A stretch of 64,000 bases of DNA from Torreya grandis (Eukaryota; Streptophyta; Pinopsida; Cupressales; Taxaceae): assembly GCA_037957365.1 (NCBI GenBank), contig JARHVA010004093.1, positions 517,001 through 581,000 of the forward strand, written 5' to 3'. The first letter of the stretch is position 1. Each line of letters starts with the position of its first letter. Made by a program: the position numbers and the translations under genes. Shown piece after piece: positions 1-17,500 of the stretch. Below the pieces are notes generated by a model. The model made no database searches. It worked only from the letters and a program-made list of their open reading frames with translations, and was not told the origin of the DNA.

Positions 1-1085
1 CTCTTTGAGTGCATGCTCTAAGGTGTGTACTGAGTAAGGGGTGGGAAAACCATTGGTGCATTGTAGGATTGTTGTTCCATTTTCCACATGTTATCTACAC
101 ACTTATCTCCTAAAAACCATTCCCCTAATATTTTTATTCTCTTTTTCACACTCCTCTAGTATTTTACCCCCTTTCCTAACCTAAAACTTATTTTTATAGT
201 TTACATGACTAGGTCAACTGGGTCAACTTTATACTCTTATTGGCAGAAATTATTTAGGGTATAGGTCAGCTCTTGGTGGACCTAAATCACGACCTAGTAA
301 GTTTTTGTCAATAAAAATACTAGGTATATTGGGTCAACCCTATTGGCTAAATTTTTTGGAAGGGTTTATGGTTAAATATGACTATATATACACCATAATT
401 TTACCATTTTTTAGAGAATAAAAGAAGTAAGAGCTATTATACATCTTTTTATCCACCATTATACTTGAGGATCAAGATTAGGGTTTCATACATTATTTAT
501 AGATATGGATCTTGTGTTTTGGATACATTGATAGGTTATGTATCCTTAATATGATTTATACTTTTCATCCTTACATACCTCAAAATCATCTTACAACACA
601 CCCTATCTAAGGGAGATATTTAGGATTAGTCGCTTCATATTCAAAGGTAAGTATTCCTAACTTTGTTTCTCCTTTGTAAGAATAAATAGATATGCCTTTA
701 TAATTCTCTTCTATGTATTAGAATTTTGTTTACATTGATTTGATTATATGTCTCTTATGAATGTTTAATTTTGTTCTTTATTACCCCCACTTTGTGTCAT
801 AAGATTTAGTGAGCACTAGATTAATTTTTTTTGTTTTACTTGTTATTATTATAGTGAATATGAAAACATATGACCTATTTAGGGTTACTATGTAGTTTTT
901 CTTGACTAGAGGCTTTAGAATCATCCCTAGTGATATTATCGTGGAAAGAGATCCCATAATTGGGTCTAGTAGATCCATATGGTCATGTTCCTAATTATCT
1001 AATGTATGCCCAATCAGAAGTGTAATTAATATCTATCTTCACTAAGCTAGGATTGATTTTTGGATCTCATGCATTTATGATTGTA
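1..1085 (+). repeat. LTR-like dispersed repeat, copy 1
   Basis: This stretch is alignable by eye with 35546-36680 over its whole length and in the same orientation. Shared landmarks include the block ending in ACCATTGGTG near the start, CACTCCTCTAGTATTT, the TATATATA promoter-like stretch near 380-395, AGGGTTTC, AAAGGTAAGTATTCCTAAC, and CATTTATGATTG at the right end. The TATA-like stretch followed by a purine-rich leader and a GGTAAGTAT donor-like site resembles the U3-R-U5 and leader of a plant LTR retrotransposon. The left end is cut by the window edge, so its true start is unknown. It could be a solo LTR or a leader fragment; no coding capacity is seen. Confidence 0.65.
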
Positions 1086-4000
1086 TAAATTTTAGTGAGC
1101 CAAATATTAATTTAACCCTTACAATTTTTATTTCACGCTTTTAATTTAAACAATTTTATGATTTTTAAATATTTATTATACAAGGTTGATAAGTTTGGTA
1201 TATTTTCTAACTTATATGTATAGGTTTAACACACAATCAAATCAAAATGACTTTACTCTTTCTATGCACGTCTTCATCAGATACAAGTTATTGGATGAAA
1301 CATGTCAACATAATACTCTTATTCACTTCCAAAGAACAAACTATAAAATAGGTCAACTTAGTCTCTTATTCAACTCATGTTAGACACTCTAGGTTGTACG
1401 CTTATTAAGGATAGGAGTGTTCATGTCCTGATTCACAAACCTCAGCTAACATGGGAATGAACCTAGGTTGTGGGTTACCTAATGTTGGAGTAGACCTCTA
1501 AATTTTTTTAAAGAGATATCTCCCTAATTTTTTCATTTGAATGCTCTTTATAGGACCTAAAAATTTTGGGATGGAAAGGGTAGAGAAAATACATAAATAA
1601 AACCTATCTTGAAGTGTGGTGATGCACCATGAATTTAGCTATCCACACATAAGCTTGCACTCTCAACATAGTAATGGACTAATCAAAACCAAATAGTCAT
1701 ATTCATGAGACATATGCATTCGTGTTTCATATGAAGGTTATAATAAATGGATGGAATACCAACTTTATGACTAGTATGTCTTGTAGAAGACTCTCACTAA
1801 CCATGTCACACTTCAATACTCATTACCTACACTTCAACACTCCACATGACCTACAAAAAACATCTTTTGACATCTAGGTAGACTAAGACCTACAAGGGAA
1901 ATGAAACCATTACATTTTAATATCAAACTAGTATGAACACATTATAATTTCATGATTAAAGAGCTACAAAATTTTATTATTCAATACAAATAGATACACA
2001 AGTTTAATTATAGTAAAGTCTCCTCATATCAGCCTGAAGGATACAAATTAAGGCTTAGAAGCCTGAATATATAGAATAAAAGGATGAGAGGGAAAGGTAA
2101 AATGACATAGAAGAGTGGATAACAGGGTCATCAATGACCAAGTTCACTCAAAAAATATCTACAATAGTTACATAAACCTCATTATAGCTGTCTCATGCAT
2201 TGGATCTTCTTAATTACTCTTTGAATGGGTTGTTGGCATTAGATATCAAGTAAGGGAGGCAAAGTCAACTTCAATTAAACAATTTCAAAGGCCTCACTAT
2301 GCCTATAATATTATATCATGCTCCATATGGTAGTTTCAAGATGAATTAGGACATCACAATTATGTAGCAACCCACTCTCTCCTACATCAAATTGAGAAAG
2401 TCGAGGAGACTGCCTTAACCCTCCACTACAACTATGATGAATGAATTTAATGCCATTTATGGGCCATCTTCCATCACATAATCCTTGTACTAACCTATTG
2501 TATTAATCTTATAATTCCTAATTAACTCTCTTTGATGACCAATTAGGCTAATTAGGCTAATTAGGTCTAATTGCCTAAGTGTTGAAACATGTCAGTTGTA
2601 GAGATATGAAATAAGGCTTAGAAACCTATGTATGAATTTGGTTCATGTCTAAAACAATACCTCTAACCATGAAATAGTCTTGGAAAGTGAAATTCAACTT
2701 CTCTAATATAATTTGTTCACACTTATTAAGCATGGCATATTGGTAGTTTTGAACTTACTTTTAGAGGAAATTATAGGTGACATATTGAGCATGTTATGCA
2801 TTAATAATGTGGATCAACTCCTAAACCTACTATCCCAATGATTTTAAAAACATTTCACTATTAAACACCTTTGATTATACTTAAAACTTTATAAAATAAC
2901 CTATTTTTGAGGGTTTCATACATTTCTTCTATAGTCTATTACCATTAGGTGGATCCCCCATAAGTTTAATTCTTTTTAAAAGATCTATTCAAACAATTTT
3001 GGGATGTTATGGCATCAAAATAGCAACTTTTCTAAGACTCGGTATAAGTAGGGTTTTAGGTAGGCTTAGGAGTGATTAAGGGTCTTAAGTATGGTTTATA
3101 CAATATGTACATCCAATATCAGAATAAATTCCATGGATATATAGTACATATACCTACTCAACTCCATGGAATGGCTAGGACTCCCATGCATAGGATGGAT
3201 AAAGATATGAATGTTAAATTATGACCATAGGGTGATCTACATGCCATTTTTGAGTGCCTATCTTCTTAACATTAATTCATAAATACTATACTCTAAATTT
3301 AAACCAATATAACAAGTATTTTAGTGCATATGGGTACCTAAAACATACATGTATCTTTAGCATTGAGATATTATGTGGTGGGTGGGGTGAGTTCCTGAAG
3401 TTGTCACTTGAGCTGCCTATGTATAGGATTGAATGTTTCAAGTAAGATTATAGAGGTTTTAAAATATCTATTCACTATTTTACACATAAAATATCTTATA
3501 TTAGGTCTATATAATCCTCATATACCTCTGTATTTTAATGTACAACCAGATGTAGAGCTTTGGAAGACCTTTGATATGGCTTTAGGATCTGCAACTAGGC
3601 CTTAAACTTGCATGTTTGATTTGTGATCAATGGTATTTGATTTTGGATCAAAAATATTAAATTCATATAATATATTTTAGGATATTTAATACCTTAAATC
3701 ATTGTTTTAATACTATAAATGGGTCTCAAATGGTTTTTAATTTATTCTACGACTGAGTTATATCCATTTAATCCCGTAGCTGTTTGCATAGACATGTCTC
3801 AGCCTAAAAAAAATTATGGGTATAACCATTATCTATCTAAAAAATAAAATAAAATAATTCCATTTTATAACTTATTATCACCTTATACTTCAGCTTTGGA
3901 CACTTTAATATTTCTACAAGGCCCTTAGATGACTATTTTGGCTCAAAATAGCCTTATACTACTTGTAACTATATGACTATGTATGGAAACTTGAGTTTTT

Positions 4001-7000
4001 AGGCCCACTATGGGTTCCTTGATTATATATATCATTTAATGGTATTTATAAACATTTATAAATATTTTATAATCCTTACCATATTCAATATTTATCTATA
4101 ATTATCCATTTGACACTAATAGTGCATATGAAGGCTCTTCTAGGGCTCGTTGACTATGTTTCACCTGAAACCCTGTATATAATCTTTCTCATTTTATCTT
4201 TATTGATGATGGGAATAAAGTTATTCCCATACCTCACTCATTTTCATTATGAAAAATATTCACTAACTAATATGAATTATTCATCAATGCCATTGTGTTC
4301 TCTTTGAATGGATTAACCTGCACATTGAAGTTCTATATTCCCTTATTGCTCATGATTTATTTGAAATGGTGGTCTTATATTTGCCTAAGACATATTTATT
4401 TTCACCATAAAATTGGTTTATGGTATGATACCTCAATCATGAATTTAAATTAGAAACTAAAACCCTCCATTTTACTTTATCATTGAGCCATTAAAATAGG
4501 CATGATGTTTCCCTTCTTTAAATCTACTATGGTGACTGTACTATAGGTGTCTACTTACATTATTGGTTGAGTGGTCATAGTCCATCCTAATGTGAGTGTC
4601 TCAGACTTATTTTATATCATTTATTCCTTTTATATATCTTTGTGATCTTACCAATCTCATAATCTACACCAAAATAGTAACCTTCACCACTAACATACTA
4701 GCTTTTTTCCCCTTAGCATAATGACTGTAGGCTTGTATGTTCTATTTTAGGTTCTCATATTGCATGTTAGGTCTTATTTAAGGATTAAATGTATTATAAT
4801 TATATTTTTTATGTATCTATTAGTTTTTAACACTTTAAACTTGCATAAGACATCTCATAACCTTTTGAAATACACCTTCTATTCAATCTCCTTCATATAC
4901 CAAGTTTACTTAACTTGAGGTGGATGTAGGTGTTCACTATCTTATGATGTGGGTTGTGACCTAATGAACATGAGGTAATGATCCATTAAACTCATACAAA
5001 CATGTGTTTGAGACATTTGACCATTAAACTTGAGAAATTTTACTATCTTTTCAAGCTTAAATCTAAGATCTTATCTATTCTTTCAAACTCAATCTTCTAA
5101 GAGTATATCCCTATTGTATAGATCGAGGTTGTAAATATGTGAGAATTAGAGAAACCATTGAATTAGACCATTTATAATGATCATTAAAATATAATTCCTT
5201 CTAAGTCTCCCTACCTCTCTGACTTGTACTTGAATTTCCTTCATCATGCTCTTGTGATTATCTATTATAGTAGTGACCAAATGGTGGAATATAGGTGTAT
5301 ATCATGTTGTATTAGGCTTCTTTCAGAGGGTAAAAAATATCGTGTTTGTATAGGCTAGGATTATTAAGCATTGTTAACACTTTTATTCCATTATATAATG
5401 CATAGTATCATCTAATATCACCTTTACTACCTCTTCTAAACCTCCCTTCATAAACCAAGCCCATGCCAATCAGTTAGCTATAGGTATGCATCTATCATTA
5501 AAATAATTACTTGGAGTAGAGGTTTAATTTAATAGGGGGTGACCTCACCTTGAAGGATACATCATCCATCTTGAGATAAATCACTACCCTTTCTTTTTAA
5601 ATCTCAAAATCTACCTTGTATTTCTAAAACATAATCATCAAAGAGATGGTGGGTTCTATTGTACAAATATGATAGTCTAAATACACTACTTGAAGTAGAT
5701 GATCTCTTGGACTCCTTATAGTTATCATGAATCATTAGCTTCTTACCTTGAACTCATCACTAGACTCCATTTTCTCACACAATTTTCATTTAATGATATT
5801 TATGACATCTTTTATATACCTTGCTACTATATCCCTCAACTAGTTGTAGATGCTTATGAAGTCTCTTTAGCAAGGGATAAGACTAATGTGAATCCATGTC
5901 TACAAGATCTCATAACATCCAAGGTTTCCATGGGTGTATAGAGGTCTAGTGGCATGGTTTAGGATTTAGAGTGATGAGGGTGAATGTGTAAAGGATGGAC
6001 ATGGAGTGACAAGGAAATAAGAATAAGAAAACAGGGGAATACATAGTAAAATGGTAGTGAGGATATGGTGAAGTGGCAATGGTATGAGCTATGGATTGTA
6101 AGAATCATGGAAACTTACAAATTGAATTCAACCTAGGCATTAAAGCACCTAAGGCATATATCATTTAAAATCATGGCATTTTTAAGGCATAACACAACAT
6201 ATATAGCCTAAAAATGGAACATTTAAAAAACTCAAAATATCTTAATCTCTTTGAGGAAACATTAAACTGTGATAATAAGGGATTGAGATGAGTTTATAGG
6301 TGAATAAGGTGGTTTTTTTACTAATGAGGTTGTTGTGATGGTTGATAATATTATTTACCATGGTATGATGGAAATTTATCACCATTCAAACACTTTTTTA
6401 ATGCCTTTGATCCACTTATCAACCCTATAGGTGCCTTTGACATGATGACTCTATATGATGAATTACATATTGGCTTTGAATTATACACAAGTACTCTTAC
6501 TTTGAGGTATTATAAGATAATAAATTAACATTAGGTATACAAAATGAAAAGGAAATCATTGAAACAAAAAAAAAACATTTGAAACTCTCTAAATCACTTA
6601 AAATAACTATTGATGAGGACCTTCAGCCTCATCCAATATAGTCAATTCTCTTGCAGGCTACACATAAAGGCTAGTCATGGATATTTTGAATTTATATAAG
6701 CTCACACATGTGAGACAAACTTGAAAATTTCCATGGGATTATTAGGTAAGACTTAAGACAAAATATTAGTCATTAGTTTGAGTAAAATAGATAAAAATTA
6801 TTGAAAATCGATCAACTAAAGTTGGTTTATGAAAATGTGAAGTGTATAAACATTAACTAACTTCTTAAGGTTCATAAATATATGGGAACCAAAATTTAGA
6901 TAATTTATCATTATTTGAATCTATTTGAGTCTACTTATCATGACCAAGAGCTGGGACCCTGACTCTCTCTCTCTCTCTCTCCGATAGGGTATACACAATA

Positions 7001-8029
7001 ACATGAGGGACTGTTCAAGCTTGCAAATAATATATGATAAAGACTATAATGTTTTGGACTTAAATGGAATCCATTTGACTTGGAACATTACATATACATC
7101 ACACCTATCTCAACTTCATCACCATACCCCTTACTGTATGGTATAGTCCATATAGTCCATATAATGTGTAGAAAACTATCAAAACGATGTGTAATTCCCT
7201 TATTTTATCTATGTTTAGATATTTCAATGTGACATTATGATCAAATGAGGATAAAAACACATTTAAAATCCTATTTAAAGTAGGTTAAATAGTGGATGGA
7301 ATTGTAGAAGCCTTAAAATGCCACATGGGGCCCACTTGGCTTAGTTAAAAGGGTTTGGGTGGCTCATAAAATGACCTTATGTAGTATAAAGCATATGTGT
7401 GAAGTATATGACATAGATAGGGCCCATTTCAATACATTATCTCAATATAATTAATCAAATAAGTCCCTTTTATAAGGTTTTCAAAAGGAGACATAAGTTC
7501 ATGAAGGGGGTTTTGAGGGGCCATAAAGGGGTCAAATGACCTTTAGGTGAGAATGTCATGTGAAATGATTTAAATATACCATTTTATTCATATAATATCA
7601 AAAAAACAATGTTACACATTCTCACATTAATAAAGTACCACTATGTTCCTCAAACAAGGATAAGTTCTCATTAGACTCCATGAACTCTTCATAATTATGT
7701 CTCCCATGCTAATACACCATGATGCCTAACATACCATCCTATGAGTTAAAGACACTCATGAAAACATGGATTTGATGATAAGACCATGACAAATATTGAT
7801 GATCCTAATAAGGATTCCAATATTCTCATCAGGATAAGGAGACATGACCATGTTGGGTGTAACACTAGAAGCAAGATAGAATAATTATCACCAAAAGTTT
7901 TCAATATAGGGGGTTGACATTTGGCCTATGAGTCCAAAATGTCAATAGTTAAAAAAAAACTTATTAATTCAAGTAAACTTATAATTATAGATATCTTATA
8001 GATAACAAACCATATTGACCAGGTTGGTA
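1086..8029. other. AT-rich non-coding stretch, no gene seen
   Basis: No reading frame here is longer than about 80 codons, and none resembles a known family. Small items seen are a 9-bp tandem motif AATTAGGCT in about four degenerate copies near 2541-2575 and a (CT)n microsatellite at 6962-6981. The rest is probably heavily decayed repeat sequence, but no boundaries or domains could be recognised. Confidence 0.5.
6962..6981. repeat. (CT)n microsatellite
   Basis: Ten CT dinucleotide units, uninterrupted, in otherwise unremarkable AT-rich sequence. Confidence 0.9.
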
Positions 8030-9420
8030 TAGTCATCTTAACAGGTTTCATCAAATAGGGAATTGTAAAACTAGGTCAACCCAGTCAACATAGTTATCAA
8101 AAGTTACAAGTAGAATTCAAGAACTTAAATAAAAATTTCACAATCCTTAGCATCTTTGAACCCACCAAGGCTCATTTATTTCTCTCTTTTAATTTAATCC
8201 TTCCTTACAGTTCTATTTTTCAAAGTTTATAGTTTTTAAAATTATAATCAAATAGTAAACTAGGTTAACCTGATCGATCTCATCCTATATTCTATCTTCT
8301 ATATGAAAGACTAGGTTGACCTGGTCAACTTAGTTATTAATTATTCTTGCTTCTATAGTATATTATAAAACCTATGGACACTATTGTGTAATGTTTTCAT
8401 ACATTATCATCTGAACTAACTTTGTACTATGATTAAAATTGGGAATTAACAACTATATGCCAGTAATTAATTCACACTTTCATTTTCAAAACTTTACATG
8501 ATTAAAATAGATAACATATTATAATTATGTTATTTTTAAATATAATATTTATTTAAACTATTTTTATCTTTATTTCACACACTACCAAATCACATAATTC
8601 TAGAATGCATTTAAACATTTGTCTACCCAAGACCTACCTACTTGGATTTCATCACCAAGGGGGAAGTTGACTTGGTTTTATAGCCAAGTATAAACATGTG
8701 GTTAATGATATATATTATAAAATAACCCAACACCATTATCACTATGCTATTGTGAAGTCAGGGGATAGGCCACAATATCAAGCCAATACCATTACCAACA
8801 TAGATCCTTTTCAACCTAAATGTCCTAAAACCATCCTTAGATTACTTTCTAGTTACCTAATTTCAACCAATTTCCATAACACACTTAAAATAACACTTTA
8901 TAATAATCTAAAAACATTCATGATGATCACTTAGTTAGCATATGCTTTTTAGTTGAGTACTTTCTCTTTACTCATTGTATGTTGTATTGAAAAATATTAC
9001 ATTGGCCAACATTTGTGGAAGGTTTTGTGCTGTGTGACTCAATTGGATCATTCTAATTGACCTAATTGATTTTTTTTTAATTTCATTTCTTTATTTAAAT
9101 AACATTACAAAAAAATTCCCTATTTTCAATACACTATCATTCTATTCAACACAGTCTCTTATAAACTATTTGTTTCACCTAACTGTAATACTAAATTAAC
9201 CTGATCAACCCAATATTCCTTTCTACCTCTCACGTTATAGAAATAAGTTGACCTGGTCAATTTTGTATCCTTATTAGGCTATCATTTGTCTTAAGTTACA
9301 ATAATAAGTTAACCTTATTGACTCTATGTCCTTAATAACTTAGTTTTCATAACCTTTTTTCTGTATTAGGTTGACCCAATTGAGTCTATACTCTTATCTC
9401 CATTTTATATATCTTTAATT
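8030..9420. repeat. Region of repeated TTGACC / GGTCAA motifs upstream of Tat-like gag
   Basis: Short motifs of the form GTTGACC or GGTCAAC recur, often as close inverted pairs. Examples lie near 8028, 8073, 8265, 8315-8329 (GTTGACCTGGTCAAC, palindromic apart from its centre), 9200, 9248, 9312 and 9370. The stretch lies just upstream of the Tat-like gag remnant and resembles the motif-rich part of the LTR-like repeats at 200-350 and 35785-35920. It may be a decayed 5' LTR or leader of the Tat-like element, but no LTR end or primer-binding site could be fixed. Confidence 0.45.
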
Positions 9421-9753
9421 TGCATCAAATTTTCCTTCCCTAATGTCTCTCATCCATCATGAAATTCCTATTTAAATAAAATAACTAATTTTAATTCAAT
9501 GGATATGATGTGTCTTACCAAACCCAATAAGTTATCTAATAAAAAACTTGTAAATCTTATCCTAGATGAAAGTAATGTGCATATAACCACTCACACTACA
9601 AACTATGGGACCCCTCCTCATTTTTATTAACTTTGTAATCCTCTCTTCTCACTTTAAGATCAACCTAAATTATAGTATACACCATAAATTCTCTTATTCA
9701 TCAATGAATTTCCTCAACATTGAGGAAAGGATCCTTCCACTATTTACCTTCTC

Positions 9754-11526
9754 ATGATAAGTGGTCAAGTTGAGGAACCCCATTCACCTTCTCCCACAAT
9801 CTCACATGGATTTTGGGATACTATCTTAATTGATTATTATCCTCTTCCCTATATTTTGACCCCTTATCATACCATGACTTCTTCTTCTTTGATTTTCGCT
9901 ACCTCCAAACCTAGTATTTCTACTAACATGGTGGGTTATACATCTAGTGGGCCACTTCCAAGACCCACTCTTCTCAATTATTCCACTAGTGTAATGTTTT
10001 ATACCCATGTTAATCATGCCTCTAGTGTTTCTTATTATCATCCTTATATGAGATCATATTTGACACATAAGCAAATTATTCCACTAGTTCCTCACTAATA
10101 GTTATTCTCAAGCTCTTACTAATAACCTCATAGTGGTACCCAAGCCACTACTACCAATTCTAATACTTGAAACAATTCTAATAATGCAATTAAAACCCAT
10201 GAAATCCTATTAGAAAATATTAAAAAAATGAATTATTTCTGGTCTAATAATGGAAATCAAATTTTGCAATGCAAAATCACCTTATCCATCTTCAAACCCA
10301 CCCTAAATAGATGCTATGGTGCATACATAATCAAAATGTTCCCTCATCTCCTCTTAGGGATTCCCATGGTAATATCATCCCTCAACCTCATCTTATTAAT
10401 AAAATAATCAAGAATATTAAAAATGAGCCTCTTATATCTAAAATTTATAATATCAATATAGGAGGTATCACCCTTACCATTTCTTATAATGGGTCAACCG
10501 ATCCTACTCTTCACTTAACATTTAGAAATGTAGATAAATATTGGATCAAATTAAACACCTTTATTAATACCAATATGTTAGCTAAAAATATCATGGGTGA
10601 TTCTTTATATTTATATAACCAACTAAAATCTCATTTCATCACTAGTTTGAAAGATTTTGTAAATGCTCTAGTCCAAGAGTTTTAAACTAGTGATATCCCT
10701 GAGACTACCTTGACCCATTTGATCAATTGTAAGAAACTAGAGACTAAAACCACACAAGCTTTCATTAAATCATGGAAGACCTTATCTAATAAATGTGAAC
10801 ATAATATGGTAGATGATAACCTTTTCCATCTATTTTCCAATGCTCTTTTCCCCAAGTTGTTATATCAGGTCCAAACTCTATCCACATACTTTGGAGGAGG
10901 ATATTGACCAAGCCAAGCATTAATATTTCCTTATGTGTCAATTTGAGCCATCCCAACCTTATATAGGTACTCACATGTTAATCAATAATAAGAATCATCA
11001 TGATACCAATGATGGTGTCATTGATTCCTATGGTACCATTCATATTAGTCAAGCTATTGTTCCCAACCAAACTTTGTAACAAGCTTCCCCTCACAACCAC
11101 ATCACTAATCCTCATTTATCTTTAGCCAACAACATCAATATTGAAAAACCTTTATCCCTAGTGAAATTAGACAAGTGTCTACCAAGGCCTCTCCCATAAT
11201 AAATTGATCCCACTCATCCCATGAAATCTTGGTATGATCCTAATAATTTTTTTTGGTATCACACTAGCTGGGGTCATTCTCATGAGGCATGTAGGTAGTT
11301 CCATAATTTGGCTACGTATTTACTTCTTGATCCCAATTTTGACCATGATTATATCATTTATAAATTTAGACAAGCCTATGGAATTGCCTTCAAATATCAT
11401 GAAACACAAACCAAATCTCAAGCTTTGAACCAAAATAATGTTTATTTCACCATCTATAAAGATCATCTTCCAAATCACCAAGATAACCAAGACAAGCCTA
11501 CCTCTTCAACTAATAATGTTGAAAAT
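9754..11526 (+). pseudogene. gag: Decayed gag of a Tat-lineage Ty3/gypsy element
   Basis: Open segments at 9754-10098, 10311-10685, 10710-10907 and 11308-11526 join, across stops and frame changes, into a gag-like polyprotein. The middle part (about 10560-10880) carries the typical capsid pattern: a segment with LKDFVNALVQEF, then LTHLINCKKLETKTTQAF, then a segment ending FSNALFPKLLYQVQ, as in Tat gag. Near 11234-11300 the pattern F-x-YH-x3-GH-x4-C is a degraded zinc knuckle (the first cysteine codon is lost), followed by FHNLATYLL. The start is uncertain; 9754 is simply the first in-frame ATG of the open segment. The reading is interrupted at 11526 by the large-LTR element and resumes at 21070. 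The gag cannot be functional. Confidence 0.65.
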
Positions 11527-14539
<3,013 letters not shown>

Positions 14540-17500
14540 ATAATTGGTATTAGAGTAGGTCCTTCTTAAGGCTTAATCAACTTAGAATGTAATCTTGTGA
14601 GTAGCTTATTTAATGGTGTCTGCCTAGTCAGCTTGTTGATAGAGTTGATAGAGTTTTTGATGATTATTATGGTAGCCATATTTATATGTTTATTCATGTT
14701 TTTTGAATTTTTAATTCAATGGTTGATGATTTTTGATAGTTGATTTCATAAGAAGATGGATGCCAAGAGTTGGATTGTTCTTCAAGGTGAGTTGTTTGCC
14801 ACTATAGATGGTTCTTCAATCATGAAAATTCATCAAAGAAGGCATATGGAAAATAAAAAATACTATACTAAATAAAAATCCAATATCAAACCTATGATTA
14901 ATAATATATCTTATTGAAGATGGTCTCTTGATCAGTTAACATGAAAGAAGAGAGACAGGCAATAGTTTCATTAGAATCATTGAGTATGAGACCAAATTGA
15001 GGTTTATCTAAATATTATTGAAGTATGAAGGTATGATAATGTTGTCATATTTATAATTTTTTTAAGTTGACAAGATTAAATAAATGATCCCTAAAATATC
15101 ACTTGAGGTCATGACCTATTCGCATTGATAAAGAAGTCGAGAGGATGTTCTATGAATGTATGACAATTGTACAAGTCTTTGAGGATATGGAGAATAATAT
15201 GAGAGGTAATATGAGGTGTTAAGAGTGCTTAGGGAAATTTTTGAAATCAAATGTTTCCATTAAATAATTTTTTGTATGAAAATATGACTATTGGAATTTG
15301 AAAATTTAGGTTTATCAAAAGTAAACCAATTTGAAAAAAATAGATTATAGAAGCCATGGATGAAGTCAAATCAAGATAAGTTAAGAAGAAAATTTGAAGA
15401 GGAATGTATTTATTATATCATTAAAGTGGTATTTTTTTAGGTGTCTATACAAGTGCAATAAATGTCGATCAAATTTGATTGTTGTAATCAAAGTTTATAA
15501 TGAGGAACCCAGTTTGAGCAAAAGAGGATTAAGACTCATTTAATGATCTAGTTTTGATATTATAATAATGGATGATGCTTTTAATTCATAATATTACTGA
15601 TCCATGCTTTGAGAGAGGTATTAATATGTTCATTTTAGAAATAAAATATTCATGGAAGGTGACTGTGTGTGAAGGTATTTGTTGTTGACAGACATGGGTT
15701 GCTAGCTTTGTTATGGATTATGGTTCTTTATGTTCATTAGGTGGATGGTATGCAATAATTTCCTTGAGTTATTATCATAATTTTGATTCACGTTTGAGAA
15801 CAAGGTAGTATCCAATATTTCATTTTTATAACAAGAGTCTGTGAGCCGAAAATGAAGAAATTCTTAGTTTGCGTGAAGATAGAATTGGAGTTGGTATAGT
15901 TGATTATGTTCCTTGTTATGAAAATGAATATATCTTGTAAGGAGTAGAATAAACCAAGGGTAATGTATTTCATGAGTTAATATTATAATTTTCATAGTTG
16001 GCTAAAAAAAGGGGGTTCTAAAGTACAAGATTCAAAATAGTGAGATGAAACTTGAGAAATATTGATAAATTAAGTTGACATGTTTATCATGATCATTGTC
16101 CTATAGCATCATAAGGTTCATATTTTATTGAAGAGGTGTTTTCAGAATTATTAATGAAGGTATGTCGTTAATATCATGAAAATTATTTCATAAGAGACTC
16201 GTGTAAGTGAAGAAGCAAGAGTGTTGTTCAAAAGGTATGTTTAGGTCTCCTGGTCCTAAAGTGTCTTTTTGATCAAATTTTGATGCTTTGATTGAGTGGT
16301 GATTTGAAGGAGAAGGAATAATTGGTTTATATGAGGTCTTGATAAATATTTTCATGAGTCATTCCTAGATGGTTTGAGGTCTTAATGAGCTTAAATATGT
16401 GTTTTATGGTCAAAAGTCTAAGTTAACCATTTTTGGTAGTGATGAGTTCTTAAAAAGTGCCAAGTTAGCTCATATAGTGTTTTAAGGTGGATAGAATGTA
16501 GATAATGAGTTATTAAAGTTGGTTTTTTCATTTCAAATAATTGTAGATAGATTTAAGATGTTCTTAAGATGCCTAGGTGTGATTTTGATCATTTGCTCAA
16601 GGTGGTTATTATAGATGATGACTCTATTTGCTTATAATGTTTGGTTTTAATGGTCAATTGAAGAATGAATATGTGTCATGAATAAATTTTTTCTCAAGAA
16701 GGTCTAAACATGTGTTTAAGACATGTTCCAAGTGCCTTCATAGGTGGATTAATGATTTTGTGCTAGGTGGAGCATTTTGAGTAGTCACTGGCTTCTCTTC
16801 TCAAGAACATGAATTTGGTGACATAAAGGAAGTTATGGTTCCAAAATGTGTGGAGATTTTAAATTTTTCATGGAGGTCAGTTTTTATTATGTCTAGGTAT
16901 GGTATCTATCTCAGGTGTCTGCATTGACCATAGGTTGACTTTTGACTACTTCTTGCATTGAAGGCGTAGTGATTTAGGAATGTTTATAAAAGTAGTCTAT
17001 CTTTAGATTTGGAGGCTATAATATTCAAATAAACTAAATGGTCCAAATGGGTATCTAAATTTTTTTTACAATGATATGAAGCTATGCATATTTCAAGTTA
17101 TTCAAGTTTTGGTCTTCTAAGAGACCTAATTGAATAAAAGGCTAAAGAAGGAAGTATGCTAAGGAGGATGACTTGGAGGCTCATTATTGTCATGAGTAAG
17201 GTTTCATGATATTTGTATTCAAATATTAATTTTCATGGCTTTAAGTGATTACTTAAAATAGATATGAGGTCTACAGTGGCTAGATAGGGCTATAAGGGGT
17301 CTATGTAGGCCTAGTGAAGAAAATGAAGATTTTTTGAGAAAATTTTCAAAACAAGAAGGTATTTTTTAGTTACAAATGAGTATTTTGGTATATTATAATC
17401 ATGATTCATGTATGTTTCTATAATTTAAGTTCATTTGGTGGTCTCCAAGTTGCCTTGAGTGCAAAGGTATGTGAGCTTGCATAGTGCTATGGTGCTCTTA

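Noticed and set aside
5699..5941. 80-codon + strand frame beginning MISWTPYSYHESLASY
   Set aside because: No recognisable motif, no neighbouring exon structure, and similar chance frames are common in this AT-rich sequence.
14757..14870. Start of a copia gag in the large-LTR element
   Set aside because: Only about 20 codons are coherent, too few to name a family.
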